Positions 8,255-16,646 of a stretch of DNA of 64,000 bases are shown here, piece after piece. The stretch's first letter is position 1. Each line of letters begins with the position of its first letter. The stretch spans positions 62,001-126,000 of the forward strand of contig NZ_WUEY01000019.1 of assembly GCF_010668395.1 (NCBI RefSeq), written 5' to 3'. Origin of the DNA: Martinezella lusitana. Its GTDB lineage: Bacteria > Pseudomonadota > Alphaproteobacteria > Rhizobiales > Rhizobiaceae. Under the pieces are notes generated by a model. The model made no database searches, was not told the origin of the DNA, and saw nothing but the letters and a program-made list of their open reading frames with translations. Made by a program: the position numbers and the translations under genes.

Positions 8255-9374
8255 ACGCTGCCATGGTGCGCACGGCGTTTGTCGGAACGCCGCGCTGTGC
8301 CAGAAGCGGCAGGACGTTGTCGCGGAAGTAGGGGAACTCCTCGACATAATCGACGAAGGACAATGTCGTTCCCTTGAAGCCCGCCGCATGGAGTGCCGCT
8401 ATGCCGTCCGCGACCTGTTCGGGCGTGCCCGTCAGCGGATAGCCGCCGTGGCCGGCCGCCATGCGGTCGCGGATCATGGCCAGGAGATCATGCGGGAAGG
8501 ATTGCGCATGGGCGAACTGGAGGCGGACGAGATTATCGACCGCACCCCAGTCGCCGTTCTGCCGAACGAAGTAGTCCCAATAATCCGTCGCTTCCTTCTC
8601 CGTGGGGCGGCAGACCACATGCGAGAATGTCAGGACATTGACGTCGCGACCCGCCTGCCGCCCCAGCTCCTTGAGGGCGGCGATCTCATCCTTGGACCTT
8701 TCCAGATCGATCGCCGGCGTGAAGAGAAAGTCCGCGTTGCGGATGGCGAACTTGCGCCCCTGATCCGAGCCGGCGGCGTTGAGGACCGGCATCGGACGGG
8801 CCGGCCGCGGGTCGCCGAGAACGTTCTTCAGCTTGAAATATTTGCCATCCCAGTCGAATGCCTCTTCGCTCGTCCAAAGCATCCTGACGATGTCGTACCA
8901 TTCCTGGGCATAGCCGTAGCGCGTTTCATGGTCATCCGGCAGGCTCAGGCCGAGCGCCTCGTATTCGGGCTTGTTCCAGCCGGCGACGATATTGAGGCCG
9001 ATCCGGCCGTTGCTGATCTGGTCTATGGTCGCGAGCTGCTTTGCAACGACGACCGGATGATTAGCGGCGGTGTGCGTCGTCGCGAAAACGGTGATGTTCT
9101 TCGTTCTCGCCAGCAGGCCGGCCGCCCAGGTCATCGTCTCCAGAACGCCGCCGTGGAAATTGGTCTTGCCGCCATAACCGATCCAGCGGGCGATCGGCAG
9201 CATGAAGTCGATGCCGGCGTCGTCGAGCAATTCGGCGAGCTTGAGATTGTTCGCCCAGGACGCATCCCAGCGCTCCGGAATCTTGGTGACCGACATCCCT
9301 CCCGAACAGTTGGAAGCGAATGTTCCGAGCAGGAAATTATCCCCATCGAACATGGAATTTGGTGGCGTTTTCAT
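8247..9374 (-). CDS. LLM-class flavin-dependent monooxygenase (SsuD/SfnG/RutA-like)
   Basis: This 375-residue protein has the TIM-barrel pattern of bacterial-luciferase-like FMNH2-dependent oxygenases. Markers are ARWIGYGGKTNFHGGVLET near residues 62-80 (a pattern shared with the RutA and SfnG groups), HPVVVAKQLATIDQISNGR (about 105-125), LNIVAGWN (about 127-134) and PVLNAAGSDQGRKFA (about 195-210). It needs reduced flavin from a partner reductase, which is not encoded nearby. It is convergent with the transporter genes and divergent from a MarR-like regulator. The context suggests oxidative attack on a sulfur- or nitrogen-containing compound taken up by the same locus; the substrate is unknown. 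Confidence 0.88.
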   Translation of the reverse strand: MKTPPNSMFDGDNFLLGTFASNCSGGMSVTKIPERWDASWANNLKLAELLDDAGIDFMLPIARWIGYGGKTNFHGGVLETMTWAAGLLARTKNITVFATTHTAANHPVVVAKQLATIDQISNGRIGLNIVAGWNKPEYEALGLSLPDDHETRYGYAQEWYDIVRMLWTSEEAFDWDGKYFKLKNVLGDPRPARPMPVLNAAGSDQGRKFAIRNADFLFTPAIDLERSKDEIAALKELGRQAGRDVNVLTFSHVVCRPTEKEATDYWDYFVRQNGDWGAVDNLVRLQFAHAQSFPHDLLAMIRDRMAAGHGGYPLTGTPEQVADGIAALHAAGFKGTTLSFVDYVEEFPYFRDNVLPLLAQRGVPTNAVRTMAASG

Positions 9375-9417
9375 TGCAGGTTCCTCCTCCTGGTATGGAT
9401 ACGCTTTCGATTTTATG

Positions 9418-9430
9418 ATAGAAAGTCTAT
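9418..9430. promoter_or_regulatory. Short inverted repeat in the monooxygenase/MarR divergent promoter region
   Basis: ATAGA-AAG-TCTAT lies in an AT-rich stretch between the two divergent starts (9374 and 9485). It is a plausible half-size operator for the MarR-like protein encoded next to it. Arms are only five bases, so chance occurrence is possible. Confidence 0.3.
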
Positions 9431-9484
9431 TATAAATTCAATCTGAAAACAACAGCTCGTTCTGTTCGAAATGGGAGGGGGAAA

Positions 9485-10066
9485 ATGTCCAAGCATCCAA
9501 CGGTGTCGGCGAAGCATTCGCGGCCAGCGGTCAATCGTTCCTGGCATCTGGCCCGCACCCCGGACGAACTCGACGTCGCCGAGCTGGAATATGCCTTGAT
9601 CCGCAGTTTCGAGGGGTTCGGTCACTGGCAGATGCAGTGCCTTTCGGCCGTTGCCGATTTCGCAGCCAGCGGCCCCGAAAACGCGCTGCTGCACATGATC
9701 CGCATGAACGACCGGCCCAAAAGCATCAGGGACCTCGCGCATATGGGCAATCGCGACGACATTCCCAACATCCAGTACAGCCTGCGAAAGCTGATCAAGG
9801 GGGGGCTCGTCCGCAAAAGCGGCAGCGGGCGTTCGGGTGTCGTTTACGAGGTGACGGCTTATGGCCGCGAGGTGACCGACGCCTATGCCGACGTGCGCTC
9901 GGATTTGCTGATCGAGGCTGTCAAGCGGGTGCCGGATCTGATGACCCGGCTTCAGGACGCGGCTCACACCCTCGAACTATTGACGGGCATCTATGACCAG
10001 GCCGCGCGTATTGCGGCGACCCACCGCGCTGCCGGCACCCGGGAACAGCGAATGAAGCCGTCATGA
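9485..10066 (+). CDS. MarR-like winged-helix regulator (COG5631 type)
   Basis: This 193-residue protein has a winged-helix core in the middle (about residues 75-135: RPKSIRDLAHMGNRDD as the helix region, then SLRKLIKGGLVRKSG and a VVYEVTAYG wing). The N-terminal extension (RSWHLARTPDELDVAELEYALIR) is typical of predicted MarR-type regulators found in rhizobia. It is divergent from the flavin monooxygenase gene, with a short inverted repeat between them, so it probably controls that gene and/or itself. No effector can be deduced. Confidence 0.8.
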   Translation: MSKHPTVSAKHSRPAVNRSWHLARTPDELDVAELEYALIRSFEGFGHWQMQCLSAVADFAASGPENALLHMIRMNDRPKSIRDLAHMGNRDDIPNIQYSLRKLIKGGLVRKSGSGRSGVVYEVTAYGREVTDAYADVRSDLLIEAVKRVPDLMTRLQDAAHTLELLTGIYDQAARIAATHRAAGTREQRMKPS

Positions 10067-10288
10067 CGCTTTTCCCGGCCGTGGTCCGACATTGTCCCAT
10101 GCGAGAAGCCGCGCCATAGTCCTGGTTATCCGAATTGAGCTATCGATAGCCGAAGATCCACGATCGGGCTTGTGACAGTTTGCGACAATCTGGTGAACTT
10201 TCTGGGGTATCTTTGCGACACATACCGGCTATAATGCAGCCGATCGTTGAACCAGTTCAAGGCGTTCGATTTGTGCAAAGGGATTCCT

Positions 10289-10537
10289 ATGCAGCCGAGC
10301 AAAACCGTGTCGATTGACGAATTGCCGGAGAATACAGCACTCGCGGTCTATGAGCTGATAGCCCGCACGTTTCGTGAGTATTCGGAGATTCTTTACATTC
10401 GTGTCCCGGATATCACCGACGATGGCGTGAGCATCGGAGGTGTTGAAATTACGATCCGCAAAACCGCCGATGACAGCATTTCGCCGCTTGCCGGAGTTCC
10501 CGAGTCCGACCAGCAGGCCGCTTACGCCGGCGGATGA
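10289..10537 (+). CDS. Small acidic hypothetical protein
   Basis: This 82-residue, acidic, soluble protein starts at an ATG with a strong ribosome binding site (AAAGGGA, 6 bases upstream). An in-frame ATG at 10247 would add 14 residues but lacks such a site. The sequence alternates predicted helix (NTALAVYELIARTFREYSEIL) and strand (VSIGGVEITIRK), with a disordered tail. I do not recognise a family. It stands alone between the MarR-like gene and a likely remnant on the other strand. Confidence 0.55.
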   Translation: MQPSKTVSIDELPENTALAVYELIARTFREYSEILYIRVPDITDDGVSIGGVEITIRKTADDSISPLAGVPESDQQAAYAGG

Positions 10538-10749
10538 CGGAGTGAGCTGAAAGAGGCGCAGCGCGGCAATTTTTCCGTGGGCGCCAAAGTTGCTTCAAAC
10601 CTGCGGAACTGAAGCGTCCCATCGATTTTCCGATAGCGCCAGGTGACAAAGCAGTCTCCCTAGAAGACTCCTTCGACAATCAAAGGCTGGGCCGTGTTGA
10701 GCCAGCCAGCGAAGGCTGTCGCCTCCGCCCTTGCGGCGGGGAGAATCAT
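10522..10749 (-). pseudogene. Likely small-gene remnant interrupted by one TAG
   Basis: One minus-strand frame runs 76 codons from ATG 10749 to TAA 10522 with a single in-frame TAG at 10660-10662. Both sides of the stop read like ordinary protein (TAFAGWLNTAQPLIVEGVF before it, GDCFVTWRYRKIDGTLQF after it). A GAGG sequence lies about 13 bases before the ATG. It overlaps the tail of the small acidic gene by 16 bases. I do not recognise the family, so calling it a pseudogene rests only on the coding-like character and the lone stop. Confidence 0.35.
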
Positions 10750-11107
10750 CTTGCGCACCTCACTCGGGCTATGGCGTAGTCATGCGGGAGGCCCTCGCTG
10801 TGGCGCGAGGCTGGTGGAACCAGAGAGGTATGGCCTCGGCGCGTGCGCGATTCTTAATCTCTTCGGAAAAGGATCCCAACCGGCAACAGCACCTCTGTGG
10901 ACGAACGAAAGAGGGCTATGGATGCCTGATCGAAAGTTCCGGGCTGCTGTCGGGTCTCGCGCCACCTGAATGCTCCTACGAACGGCATCGCTGCAAAGCC
11001 GAGCCGGAAGCAAGCGGTTTCGTTAATGTTTTCAAGATGCCTTTAGGAACAGCTTAAATATTTTCCCGATAGAATCGAAAAGTAGTTTTCTCGAGGAGAA
11101 TAGGCTT
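10750..11107. other. Gap without a convincing gene
   Basis: Apart from the upstream region of the small secreted protein gene at 11108, I see nothing functional here. Short plus-strand frames exist, but their translations are low-complexity, Arg/Gly/Ser-rich and lack ribosome binding sites. Confidence 0.5.
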
Positions 11108-11428
11108 ATGGGGTTTGATGGAAACTCTCGGGATCGCGGTCTCCCTGTTCGGCGGTTTCGGACCCTTGTATCGGCAATACTCGTGATTGCATCGTCTTCC
11201 GTCGCATATACAAATGCCAATGCCGCCGAGAGTGCGGGCACCAGGGGCAAGACCATTCAGCTGTATATGAAGAAGTATGAGAAGAACAATGTCGTCTTCT
11301 ATAGCGGCAGGTCGCTTGCCAGGACGACGAAGGTCTCTTCCGAAGCCTATTTCAAGGGGTCGCCCTATATCTGTACGCCAAGCGGGTTCGGAAGAACGTC
11401 GCATTGCCACAACCGCGGGATATTTTGA
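11108..11428 (+). CDS. Small secreted protein with two C-terminal cysteines
   Basis: This 106-residue protein has an N-terminal signal sequence (about residues 17-40, LVSAILVIASSSVAYTNANA, likely cleaved after ANA). The mature part is about 66 residues, basic, with two Cys near the C-terminus (YICTP and SHCHN) that could form a disulfide in the periplasm. GAGGAG lies upstream of the ATG. The mature segment (FYSGRSLARTTKVSSEAYFKG) faintly recalls the secreted DUF995-type proteins encoded next door, but I cannot place it in a family. It is convergent with the first DUF995 gene. Confidence 0.6.
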   Translation: MGFDGNSRDRGLPVRRFRTLVSAILVIASSSVAYTNANAAESAGTRGKTIQLYMKKYEKNNVVFYSGRSLARTTKVSSEAYFKGSPYICTPSGFGRTSHCHNRGIF

Positions 11429-11556
11429 TTGAGCCGGCGATTGTCGCCCGTTGCTCCCGATGAAAAATAGGGGCATTTCTCGGATGGCGGTTCGACGAAC
11501 AGGTGGGACGAAAATCTCGCCGTCATCCTCGCATTGGCCCCTATAGGTATTCGACT

Positions 11557-12057
11557 TCAACCGGGCAGGTGTTTGCGGACATAGTCGCCCGGCCGGAGCT
11601 TCAGAACCTCGTCATCATGCTTGATCGGATTATGACGGAATATATACCATTTTCCGCCTGATGCGCGCTTCTGATAGATGATCCCGCTTCGCTGACGATG
11701 CAGAAAGCAGGAAACGTTGGGTGCCGCGCTCTTCCGGCTGTACCAGATGGCGCTCATGCAGAGCTTCCCCCGATCGGTCGCGTACCAGGTACCCCTTGCA
11801 TAGGATCTCTGAGCGCCCGTATGCGACCAGGCGGTAAAGCGGCCATGATGACGCGAGAAAAAGCCAGCACCGTCCTTCCATATCCAGGAACGACCCGCGT
11901 AGAGCTTTTTAAGCGCCGCGGCGCTCATCGGAGCGGCTTGATGGGCTGCGCGCGCCGTCGTTCGGTCGAGTTGATGCTGCGTCGCCGCGCTCGCGGTGCC
12001 GGCCAGGGCCAGCATCAGGACCATGGCGCTCAAGATAGTGAAGCGGAACGAAGGCAT
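11557..12057 (-). CDS. DUF995 family secreted protein, copy 1
   Basis: This 166-residue protein has a signal peptide (residues 1-24, ending ASA). The mature part shows the DUF995 pattern: an LKKLYAGRSWIWKDGAGFF opening, a RFTAWS segment, GTWYATDRGKLCMSAIWY, a second Cys in SCFLHRQR, IIYQKRASGGKWYIFRH and a D/E-rich close. The two Cys suggest a periplasmic disulfide. A GAGGAG ribosome binding site precedes the ATG. It is the last gene of a cluster DUF995 - GH26 - DUF995, 30 bases after the GH26 stop. The family is common in rhizobia and has no assigned biochemical function; its position suggests a cell-surface polysaccharide role. Confidence 0.85.
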   Translation of the reverse strand: MPSFRFTILSAMVLMLALAGTASAATQHQLDRTTARAAHQAAPMSAAALKKLYAGRSWIWKDGAGFFSRHHGRFTAWSHTGAQRSYARGTWYATDRGKLCMSAIWYSRKSAAPNVSCFLHRQRSGIIYQKRASGGKWYIFRHNPIKHDDEVLKLRPGDYVRKHLPG

Positions 12058-12087
12058 GTGTTTCTCCTCGAACTTCCGTGACGGCAG

Positions 12088-13032
12088 TCAGTTCAACAGC
12101 GGGCTGGCAACGCGCCAGTCCGGTCGGCCCAGACCGTCCGGCCAGGGATAGATCTCACGGTCGTTGAAATAGACGACTGCCGTCAGATCGGGAAATTCTG
12201 CATGGGGTTTGTTGGCCTCCTCGGCCCATGCGTGAACATAGGCCTCATTTCCCTGATAACCCAATTCGGCGATGACGATGGGCTTCTTGAAGCGCTTGAC
12301 GCGGTCGTAGCCGGGCTTGGTCGCTTCCACAAAGGTCGAGTCCCGTCCCAGTTTGCGTTGATCGAAAGGCTGGTAGCCGAAGACCGACAGCCCGATCACA
12401 TCCACAAACTGATCGCCGGGATAGTAGGCCTCGAGCCCTTCCTTCCCCATCGGCGACCACATGTATTTCGCCGAGGGCAGGCTCTTGCGGCATACGGTGA
12501 TGGCGTGCCTGTACGCTTTCACGTAGTCCTCCGGCTTCCAGTAGGCCCATGTGAACTGCCCGTTTTTCTCGTCCATTTCCTGGGCCCAGCGAATGGTGAC
12601 CGGCCTGTCGAGCTTGGCTGCCGCAGAACAGATCGCAGTCATGTTGGAATCGTAATGGCCGGCGAGAATTCCGCTCAGAAGATCGGTCGGCGTGACGCGC
12701 CAGTCGCGGGCCCACGACCAGGGCTCGATCGTAATCAGCAGAGACCGTCCACGCTTGCGGGCATAGTCGTTTGCCGTACTCAAGGTCGACAGATCGACGT
12801 CCTCCCACGGCAGGAAGAGATGCTCGATCTTCGGATTGGGGTCGTTGGAAAAGTCTCCGTTCGGATCGTAGGCACCGGCCGGTAGCGATTCCGCGGTGAT
12901 GATCGGCCGCTTGTCATGAAAGAGAGGTCGGTTTTCGGCCTTCGCGTCCAGGCCGCTGCTGGCTGCGTATACACCGCCGCACAGGATGCATGTCGCAAGC
13001 AAAGCGCTCGTCAGCTTTGACAGGGTTTTCAT
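12088..13032 (-). CDS. Glycoside hydrolase family 26-like secreted enzyme
   Basis: This 314-residue protein has a signal peptide (about residues 1-23, ending VYA). The TIM-barrel is of the GH26 type: the acid/base Glu is in IRWAQEMD (E152) and the nucleophile Glu in IVIAELGYQ (E256), both at the expected strand ends. GH26 enzymes cut beta-mannans and related beta-linked glucans. A longer frame to 13176 exists, but ATG 13032 has an AAGGAG site and starts the signal peptide. It lies between two DUF995 genes, downstream of a cellulose-synthase-like transferase. It may trim, release or edit the polymer made by that transferase. Confidence 0.82.
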   Translation of the reverse strand: MKTLSKLTSALLATCILCGGVYAASSGLDAKAENRPLFHDKRPIITAESLPAGAYDPNGDFSNDPNPKIEHLFLPWEDVDLSTLSTANDYARKRGRSLLITIEPWSWARDWRVTPTDLLSGILAGHYDSNMTAICSAAAKLDRPVTIRWAQEMDEKNGQFTWAYWKPEDYVKAYRHAITVCRKSLPSAKYMWSPMGKEGLEAYYPGDQFVDVIGLSVFGYQPFDQRKLGRDSTFVEATKPGYDRVKRFKKPIVIAELGYQGNEAYVHAWAEEANKPHAEFPDLTAVVYFNDREIYPWPDGLGRPDWRVASPLLN

Positions 13033-13049
13033 CGGATTGTCTCCTTCCC

Positions 13050-13589
13050 CTATTCGGTCTTGCGGACGCTCAGGGAGGCTTTCATGGCCTCCAGTCGCTG
13101 CGAGACCAGATCGTCGGCGATCAACTTGGCCGCCTCGTCGGTTTCCTTGGTCACGGGATGGCGGAATACGAACCACTCTCCGCCTGTTTCGCGCTTCTGA
13201 TAGATCGTTCCGTCATAGATGCGGTGGACGAAGCAGGTCTTGGCCGGAAACTGGCCGTTCGTCGCGTGCCAGGTCGCATCGAAACAGAGACGCCCCGCGT
13301 CGGACACGGTCCAGCGACCCTCGGCCCAGGATTGCCCGCCCGTTCCATCGACCCAGGCGGAAAACCGCCGGTCGTTGTTCTGCATCCGCCCCGCGCCATC
13401 GGGCCAGCGCCAGCTCTTGCCATGATAAAGCATGTAGAGCTCGGCGGCCGTCATCGGCCTTGCGCCATCGGGCACTTTGGTGGTCGCCGCGGCAATGGCC
13501 GCATTGCCCTGCGTGGCAAACCCGAGGACGAGCGTGAGTGCTATTGCCCCGGCAGCGACAAAGGAGGTCGTGTTCCCTGATGGCGTCAT
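13050..13589 (-). CDS. DUF995 family secreted protein, copy 2
   Basis: This 179-residue protein has a signal sequence (about residues 10-30, ending GNA). Its DUF995 core parallels copy 1: ELYMLYHGKSWRWPDGAGRM, RFSAWVDG, GRWTVSDAGRLCFDATWH, KTCFVHRIYDGTIYQKRETG and EWFVFRH. The C-terminal extension after residue 150 is helical and charged. GGGAGAG precedes the ATG. It lies 17 bases upstream of the GH26 gene on the same strand, so the three genes look like one transcription unit. The two DUF995 copies are related but far from identical, suggesting an old duplication or paired function around the hydrolase. Confidence 0.86.
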   Translation of the reverse strand: MTPSGNTTSFVAAGAIALTLVLGFATQGNAAIAAATTKVPDGARPMTAAELYMLYHGKSWRWPDGAGRMQNNDRRFSAWVDGTGGQSWAEGRWTVSDAGRLCFDATWHATNGQFPAKTCFVHRIYDGTIYQKRETGGEWFVFRHPVTKETDEAAKLIADDLVSQRLEAMKASLSVRKTE

Positions 13590-13689
13590 CTTATCTCTCC
13601 CGCATGGTGATTGAGGCGTGCCTTGCCGTTGTTGCTTTCACGGCTCGCCGTCGGTTTCGCTGCGCTGCGCATTCTTTTGGGTCGCCATG

Positions 13690-13791
13690 GGCGTTCTTAT
13701 CCACGCAAACGACATGGCTGTCCCATTCGGCAAAGTTTGCGCCGCTGACCACCAGATCGACATATCCGGTTCCGATAACAGCTATTTTCAT
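13690..13791 (-). pseudogene. N-terminal remnant of UDP-glucose 6-dehydrogenase
   Basis: The translation MKIAVIGTGYVDLVVSGANF and the following VVCVDKNA match the start of UDP-glucose/GDP-mannose dehydrogenases (NAD-binding GxGYVG.V.G..FA...H.V.CVD). Conserved residues are damaged (GYVG reads GYVD, with an extra Val), and similarity ends after about 34 residues. The rest of the gene (normally about 430 residues) is absent. It sits between the GT2 transferase gene and the DUF995 gene, where a UDP-glucuronate-forming enzyme would fit, since the operon begins with a UDP-glucuronate decarboxylase. Confidence 0.7.
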
Positions 13792-13830
13792 GTGCGTTCC
13801 CGCCAGTAGCGCCCTTTCCGTCATGAGCCC

Positions 13831-15663
13831 CTAGTTGCTCGTGTTGCTCGCGCGCCAGTGCGGATTGAGCACCAGCCTATGCAAGCCGCGTCCGCCGATG
13901 CCGGCTCCCGCCACCGAAAAGCGATCGTCGAACAACGCGTAGCCGTTGGTGTTCCAGGCCAGCGATTGAACACCTTCGCGGCCGTGCTCGATGATGCCGG
14001 CAAAGGGCAGGGCAGTGAGCGCGAGCAGGCCGCTGGCGAGCGCCGGACGGTAAAAGCGCTTGTTGGTGCTGACCGTGTTCTCGCGAGCGTGCTGGAGGAG
14101 GATGACCAGCAGCAATGTCGTGTAGATGGCGGCATTCATGATTGCAAAGATGTAGAAGCCGCCGGTTTCTTCGCCGGCAGTGACAAACAGCACCGGCAGG
14201 ATGGAAACCAGAGAGAGCATGGCATAGGGCGCAAGCACTCGAAACGGTATCGGATCGACGTCCGACGTCCCTTTCGGGGTAACGCGGAAATCCACGAAGG
14301 ATCCAGTCGCCCAATCGCGAACAGCCGCCAATGCCCCAACGAGCGCCCATGGCCACCGGGCAAACAGGAACAAGGTCATCTCCCAGCTCAAGATCCCGGC
14401 ATCGAACGGCCTGAACGTATGTGTGCTGCGCCACCGATAGGCAAACAGAACTAGCAGGATCGATTGCGGCAGGAAATGAAGCAGAAAGTCCGGATAGGAG
14501 ACGTCAACAAAGGTCTTTCCCCGGCTAAGCGCGATCACAGGCAAGATGAACATCACGGCCATGAAGAGCGAGAAGAGCGAGTACCAGACCTGCGAAAACA
14601 GGAACTGCATCTTGAGACGCCACGGCAATCGTCTGATCAAACCGGGCGAATACCGCAGCAGGATCATCATCAGGCTGCGCGACCATTGGAATTCCTGCGT
14701 GATGAGATCGGCAAACGTGCGGGGACCGTCGCCATGGGCGATGGCATCGAGCGCATGAATGCCGCGCCAGCCGTGCGCGTTCATCATGAGGGTCGTAGAG
14801 TGATCCTCCGCCAACTCGGGGCCCAGCCCGCGGATGCTCCTGAGGGCCGTGGTGCGAACGGCATAGTGCGAGCCGATGCAAAGCGGCGCCAGTCCGCGAT
14901 TGAATCCCGCCTGAAGCGACCCGTGCATGCTGGCTTCCGCGTAAAGTCGGCCGCGCGCCGACCAGCTCTCTCTCGCATTCTGATCGCAGATGCTTGGCGC
15001 GGATACATAGCCGACCGCCGGGTCGGCGAAGGGGCGGAGCATCTGGAAAAGATATCCTTGTTCGGGCACATGATCGGCGTCGAGCTGCACGACGAAATCA
15101 TAGGCTTCATAGCCGTAATGATCGTAGAAGAAGGCAAGGTTGCCTTCCTTGCAGCGCGTGCGCCGCGGCCAGGTCTGGCGATGATAATCTTCACGCCCCT
15201 TGCGGGTGGACACCTGGACGCCATGTATGCGGCACCAATCCAGCGTCGAGGGCGACGGATCCTCGTCTGCAAGCCAGGTATCGTGCGGAACGTCCTGCGC
15301 GAGCATGGCGCTCAAAGTCCTGGACACCACCGCAAAGGGCTCCGGCGGCGCCTTCGTGACCACCATCGCGACGCGGCTGCCCGCCGGCAGCCGCAGCCGC
15401 CCGGCCGGTCTTTGCGCGCGAAAGAAGACGATTATGAAATAGGCCGGAATGATCGTCACCCATGCCAGCACCAGGGTCAGCAGCACGGACCCCATGGGAT
15501 CGACATGATGCGAGGGTGTGAACCACCAGCTCCAGAAATAGGCGAGCGCGGCAAGCCACAAGGCGGCACAGGCGATATATTCGGCGCGCTGGCGACTCTG
15601 CAGAACCGGCGTCATCAAAGGCTCGTCCTGCACGACCTGGGACTGTGTCCGGATCGAACTCAT
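13831..15663 (-). CDS. Cellulose-synthase-like GT2 membrane glycosyltransferase
   Basis: This 610-residue membrane protein has two N-terminal transmembrane helices (about 30-50 and 58-80), a cytoplasmic GT2 domain (about 95-340) and about five C-terminal transmembrane helices. Processive-transferase motifs are visible: WLADEDPS, the D195-x-D197 nucleotide-sugar site (QLDADH), AEDHS (285-289, the TED-like base) and QEFQW (323-327) where QxxRW is usual, with Gln in place of Arg. There is no PilZ domain. Its ATG overlaps the GalE stop (ATGA). A frame to 15987 exists, but the coupled ATG at 15663 is the natural start. It should polymerise a beta-linked glycan across the inner membrane using sugars made by the two upstream enzymes. 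Confidence 0.88.
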   Translation of the reverse strand: MSSIRTQSQVVQDEPLMTPVLQSRQRAEYIACAALWLAALAYFWSWWFTPSHHVDPMGSVLLTLVLAWVTIIPAYFIIVFFRAQRPAGRLRLPAGSRVAMVVTKAPPEPFAVVSRTLSAMLAQDVPHDTWLADEDPSPSTLDWCRIHGVQVSTRKGREDYHRQTWPRRTRCKEGNLAFFYDHYGYEAYDFVVQLDADHVPEQGYLFQMLRPFADPAVGYVSAPSICDQNARESWSARGRLYAEASMHGSLQAGFNRGLAPLCIGSHYAVRTTALRSIRGLGPELAEDHSTTLMMNAHGWRGIHALDAIAHGDGPRTFADLITQEFQWSRSLMMILLRYSPGLIRRLPWRLKMQFLFSQVWYSLFSLFMAVMFILPVIALSRGKTFVDVSYPDFLLHFLPQSILLVLFAYRWRSTHTFRPFDAGILSWEMTLFLFARWPWALVGALAAVRDWATGSFVDFRVTPKGTSDVDPIPFRVLAPYAMLSLVSILPVLFVTAGEETGGFYIFAIMNAAIYTTLLLVILLQHARENTVSTNKRFYRPALASGLLALTALPFAGIIEHGREGVQSLAWNTNGYALFDDRFSVAGAGIGGRGLHRLVLNPHWRASNTSN

Positions 15664-16646
15664 CCCCGCACCTCCAGCCCGAAAAACGGAGCGGCAGTGC
15701 GTATGATCGTATCGATGTCCGAATGAAGGGCACGGAAGCCCAGTTTTTCGGCGGCAAGGTCCGAGGCCGCATAGAGGGCAGGCGGGTCGCCGGGCCGACG
15801 CGTACGCATGGCGACAGGAACGGGACGGCCGCAGACGCGCTCGATCGCATTCACGATCTCCTTGATGGAGGTGCCGCGTCCGGTGCCGAGATTGACGGCA
15901 AGATTGTCGCCGCCCGCCAGCAGATATTCCACCGCCAGAACATGTGCCCGGGCAAGGTCCATCACATGAATATAGTCGCGGACGCATGTTCCGTCCGGCG
16001 TGTCGTAATCGTCACCATAGACGTCGAGCGTCTCGATCGAACCTCCGGTCGCCAGCAACGCCCGCGGAATGAGATGCGTTTCCGGATCGTGCCATTCGCC
16101 GAGTTCGCGCTCCGGATCGGCCCCCGAGGCATTGAAATAGCGCAGCGCCGCATAAGTGAGCCCGTAGGCGGCCGAATAGTCGGCGAGCATATGTTCGGCG
16201 ATCAGCTTCGTCCTGCCGTAGGGATTGATCGGATGCGGCGTCTCGGATTCGCGGATCGGCAGGTGAGAGGGAATTCCATAGATGGCGCAGCTTGACGAAA
16301 AGATGAGCTTGTCCGCTCCCGTCCGGCGCGATGCTTCCAATACCGACAGTGTGCCATTTACGTTGTTGGCATAGTATTTTGCCGGATTCCCGACCGATTC
16401 GCCGACATAGGCCGAGGCGGCGAAATGGATGATCGCCGCTGGCTTGTGGTTTTCGATCGCTTCGGCAAGGCGCTGCGTATCGAGGATATCCCCTTCCACC
16501 AACGGCCCCCAGCGCACGGACGTCCGGTGACCGGTCGACAGGTTGTCATAGACGACCGGCACGAAGCCCTGTTTGTGGAGGAGTTTCGCGGTGTGGCTGC
16601 CGATGAAACCGGCGCCACCCACGACGAGTATTGTTCGCCCGGCCAT
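15660..16646 (-). CDS. galE: UDP-glucose 4-epimerase (GalE/ExoB)
   Basis: This 328-residue extended short-chain dehydrogenase has an NAD-binding GGAGFIG (about 10-16), SSSCAIYG (about 117-124), the catalytic YGRTK (Tyr143, Lys147), RYFNASGADP and the C-terminal RPGDPPALYA typical of GalE. It interconverts UDP-glucose and UDP-galactose. The ATG overlaps the stop of the upstream decarboxylase gene (TGATG), and its own stop overlaps the transferase start. The three genes therefore form a tightly coupled sugar-supply and polymerisation unit. In rhizobia this enzyme (ExoB) also feeds exopolysaccharide synthesis. Confidence 0.92.
   Translation of the reverse strand: MAGRTILVVGGAGFIGSHTAKLLHKQGFVPVVYDNLSTGHRTSVRWGPLVEGDILDTQRLAEAIENHKPAAIIHFAASAYVGESVGNPAKYYANNVNGTLSVLEASRRTGADKLIFSSSCAIYGIPSHLPIRESETPHPINPYGRTKLIAEHMLADYSAAYGLTYAALRYFNASGADPERELGEWHDPETHLIPRALLATGGSIETLDVYGDDYDTPDGTCVRDYIHVMDLARAHVLAVEYLLAGGDNLAVNLGTGRGTSIKEIVNAIERVCGRPVPVAMRTRRPGDPPALYAASDLAAEKLGFRALHSDIDTIIRTAAPFFGLEVRG

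Noticed and set aside
10694-11057. Two overlapping plus-strand frames of 91 and 108 codons
   Set aside because: Arg/Gly/Ser-rich shadow-like translations without start signals; no recognisable domain.
11466-11545. Distant inverted repeat TAGGGGC / GCCCCTA between convergent genes
   Set aside because: Arms of seven bases about 60 bases apart are likely chance, with no supporting terminator features.
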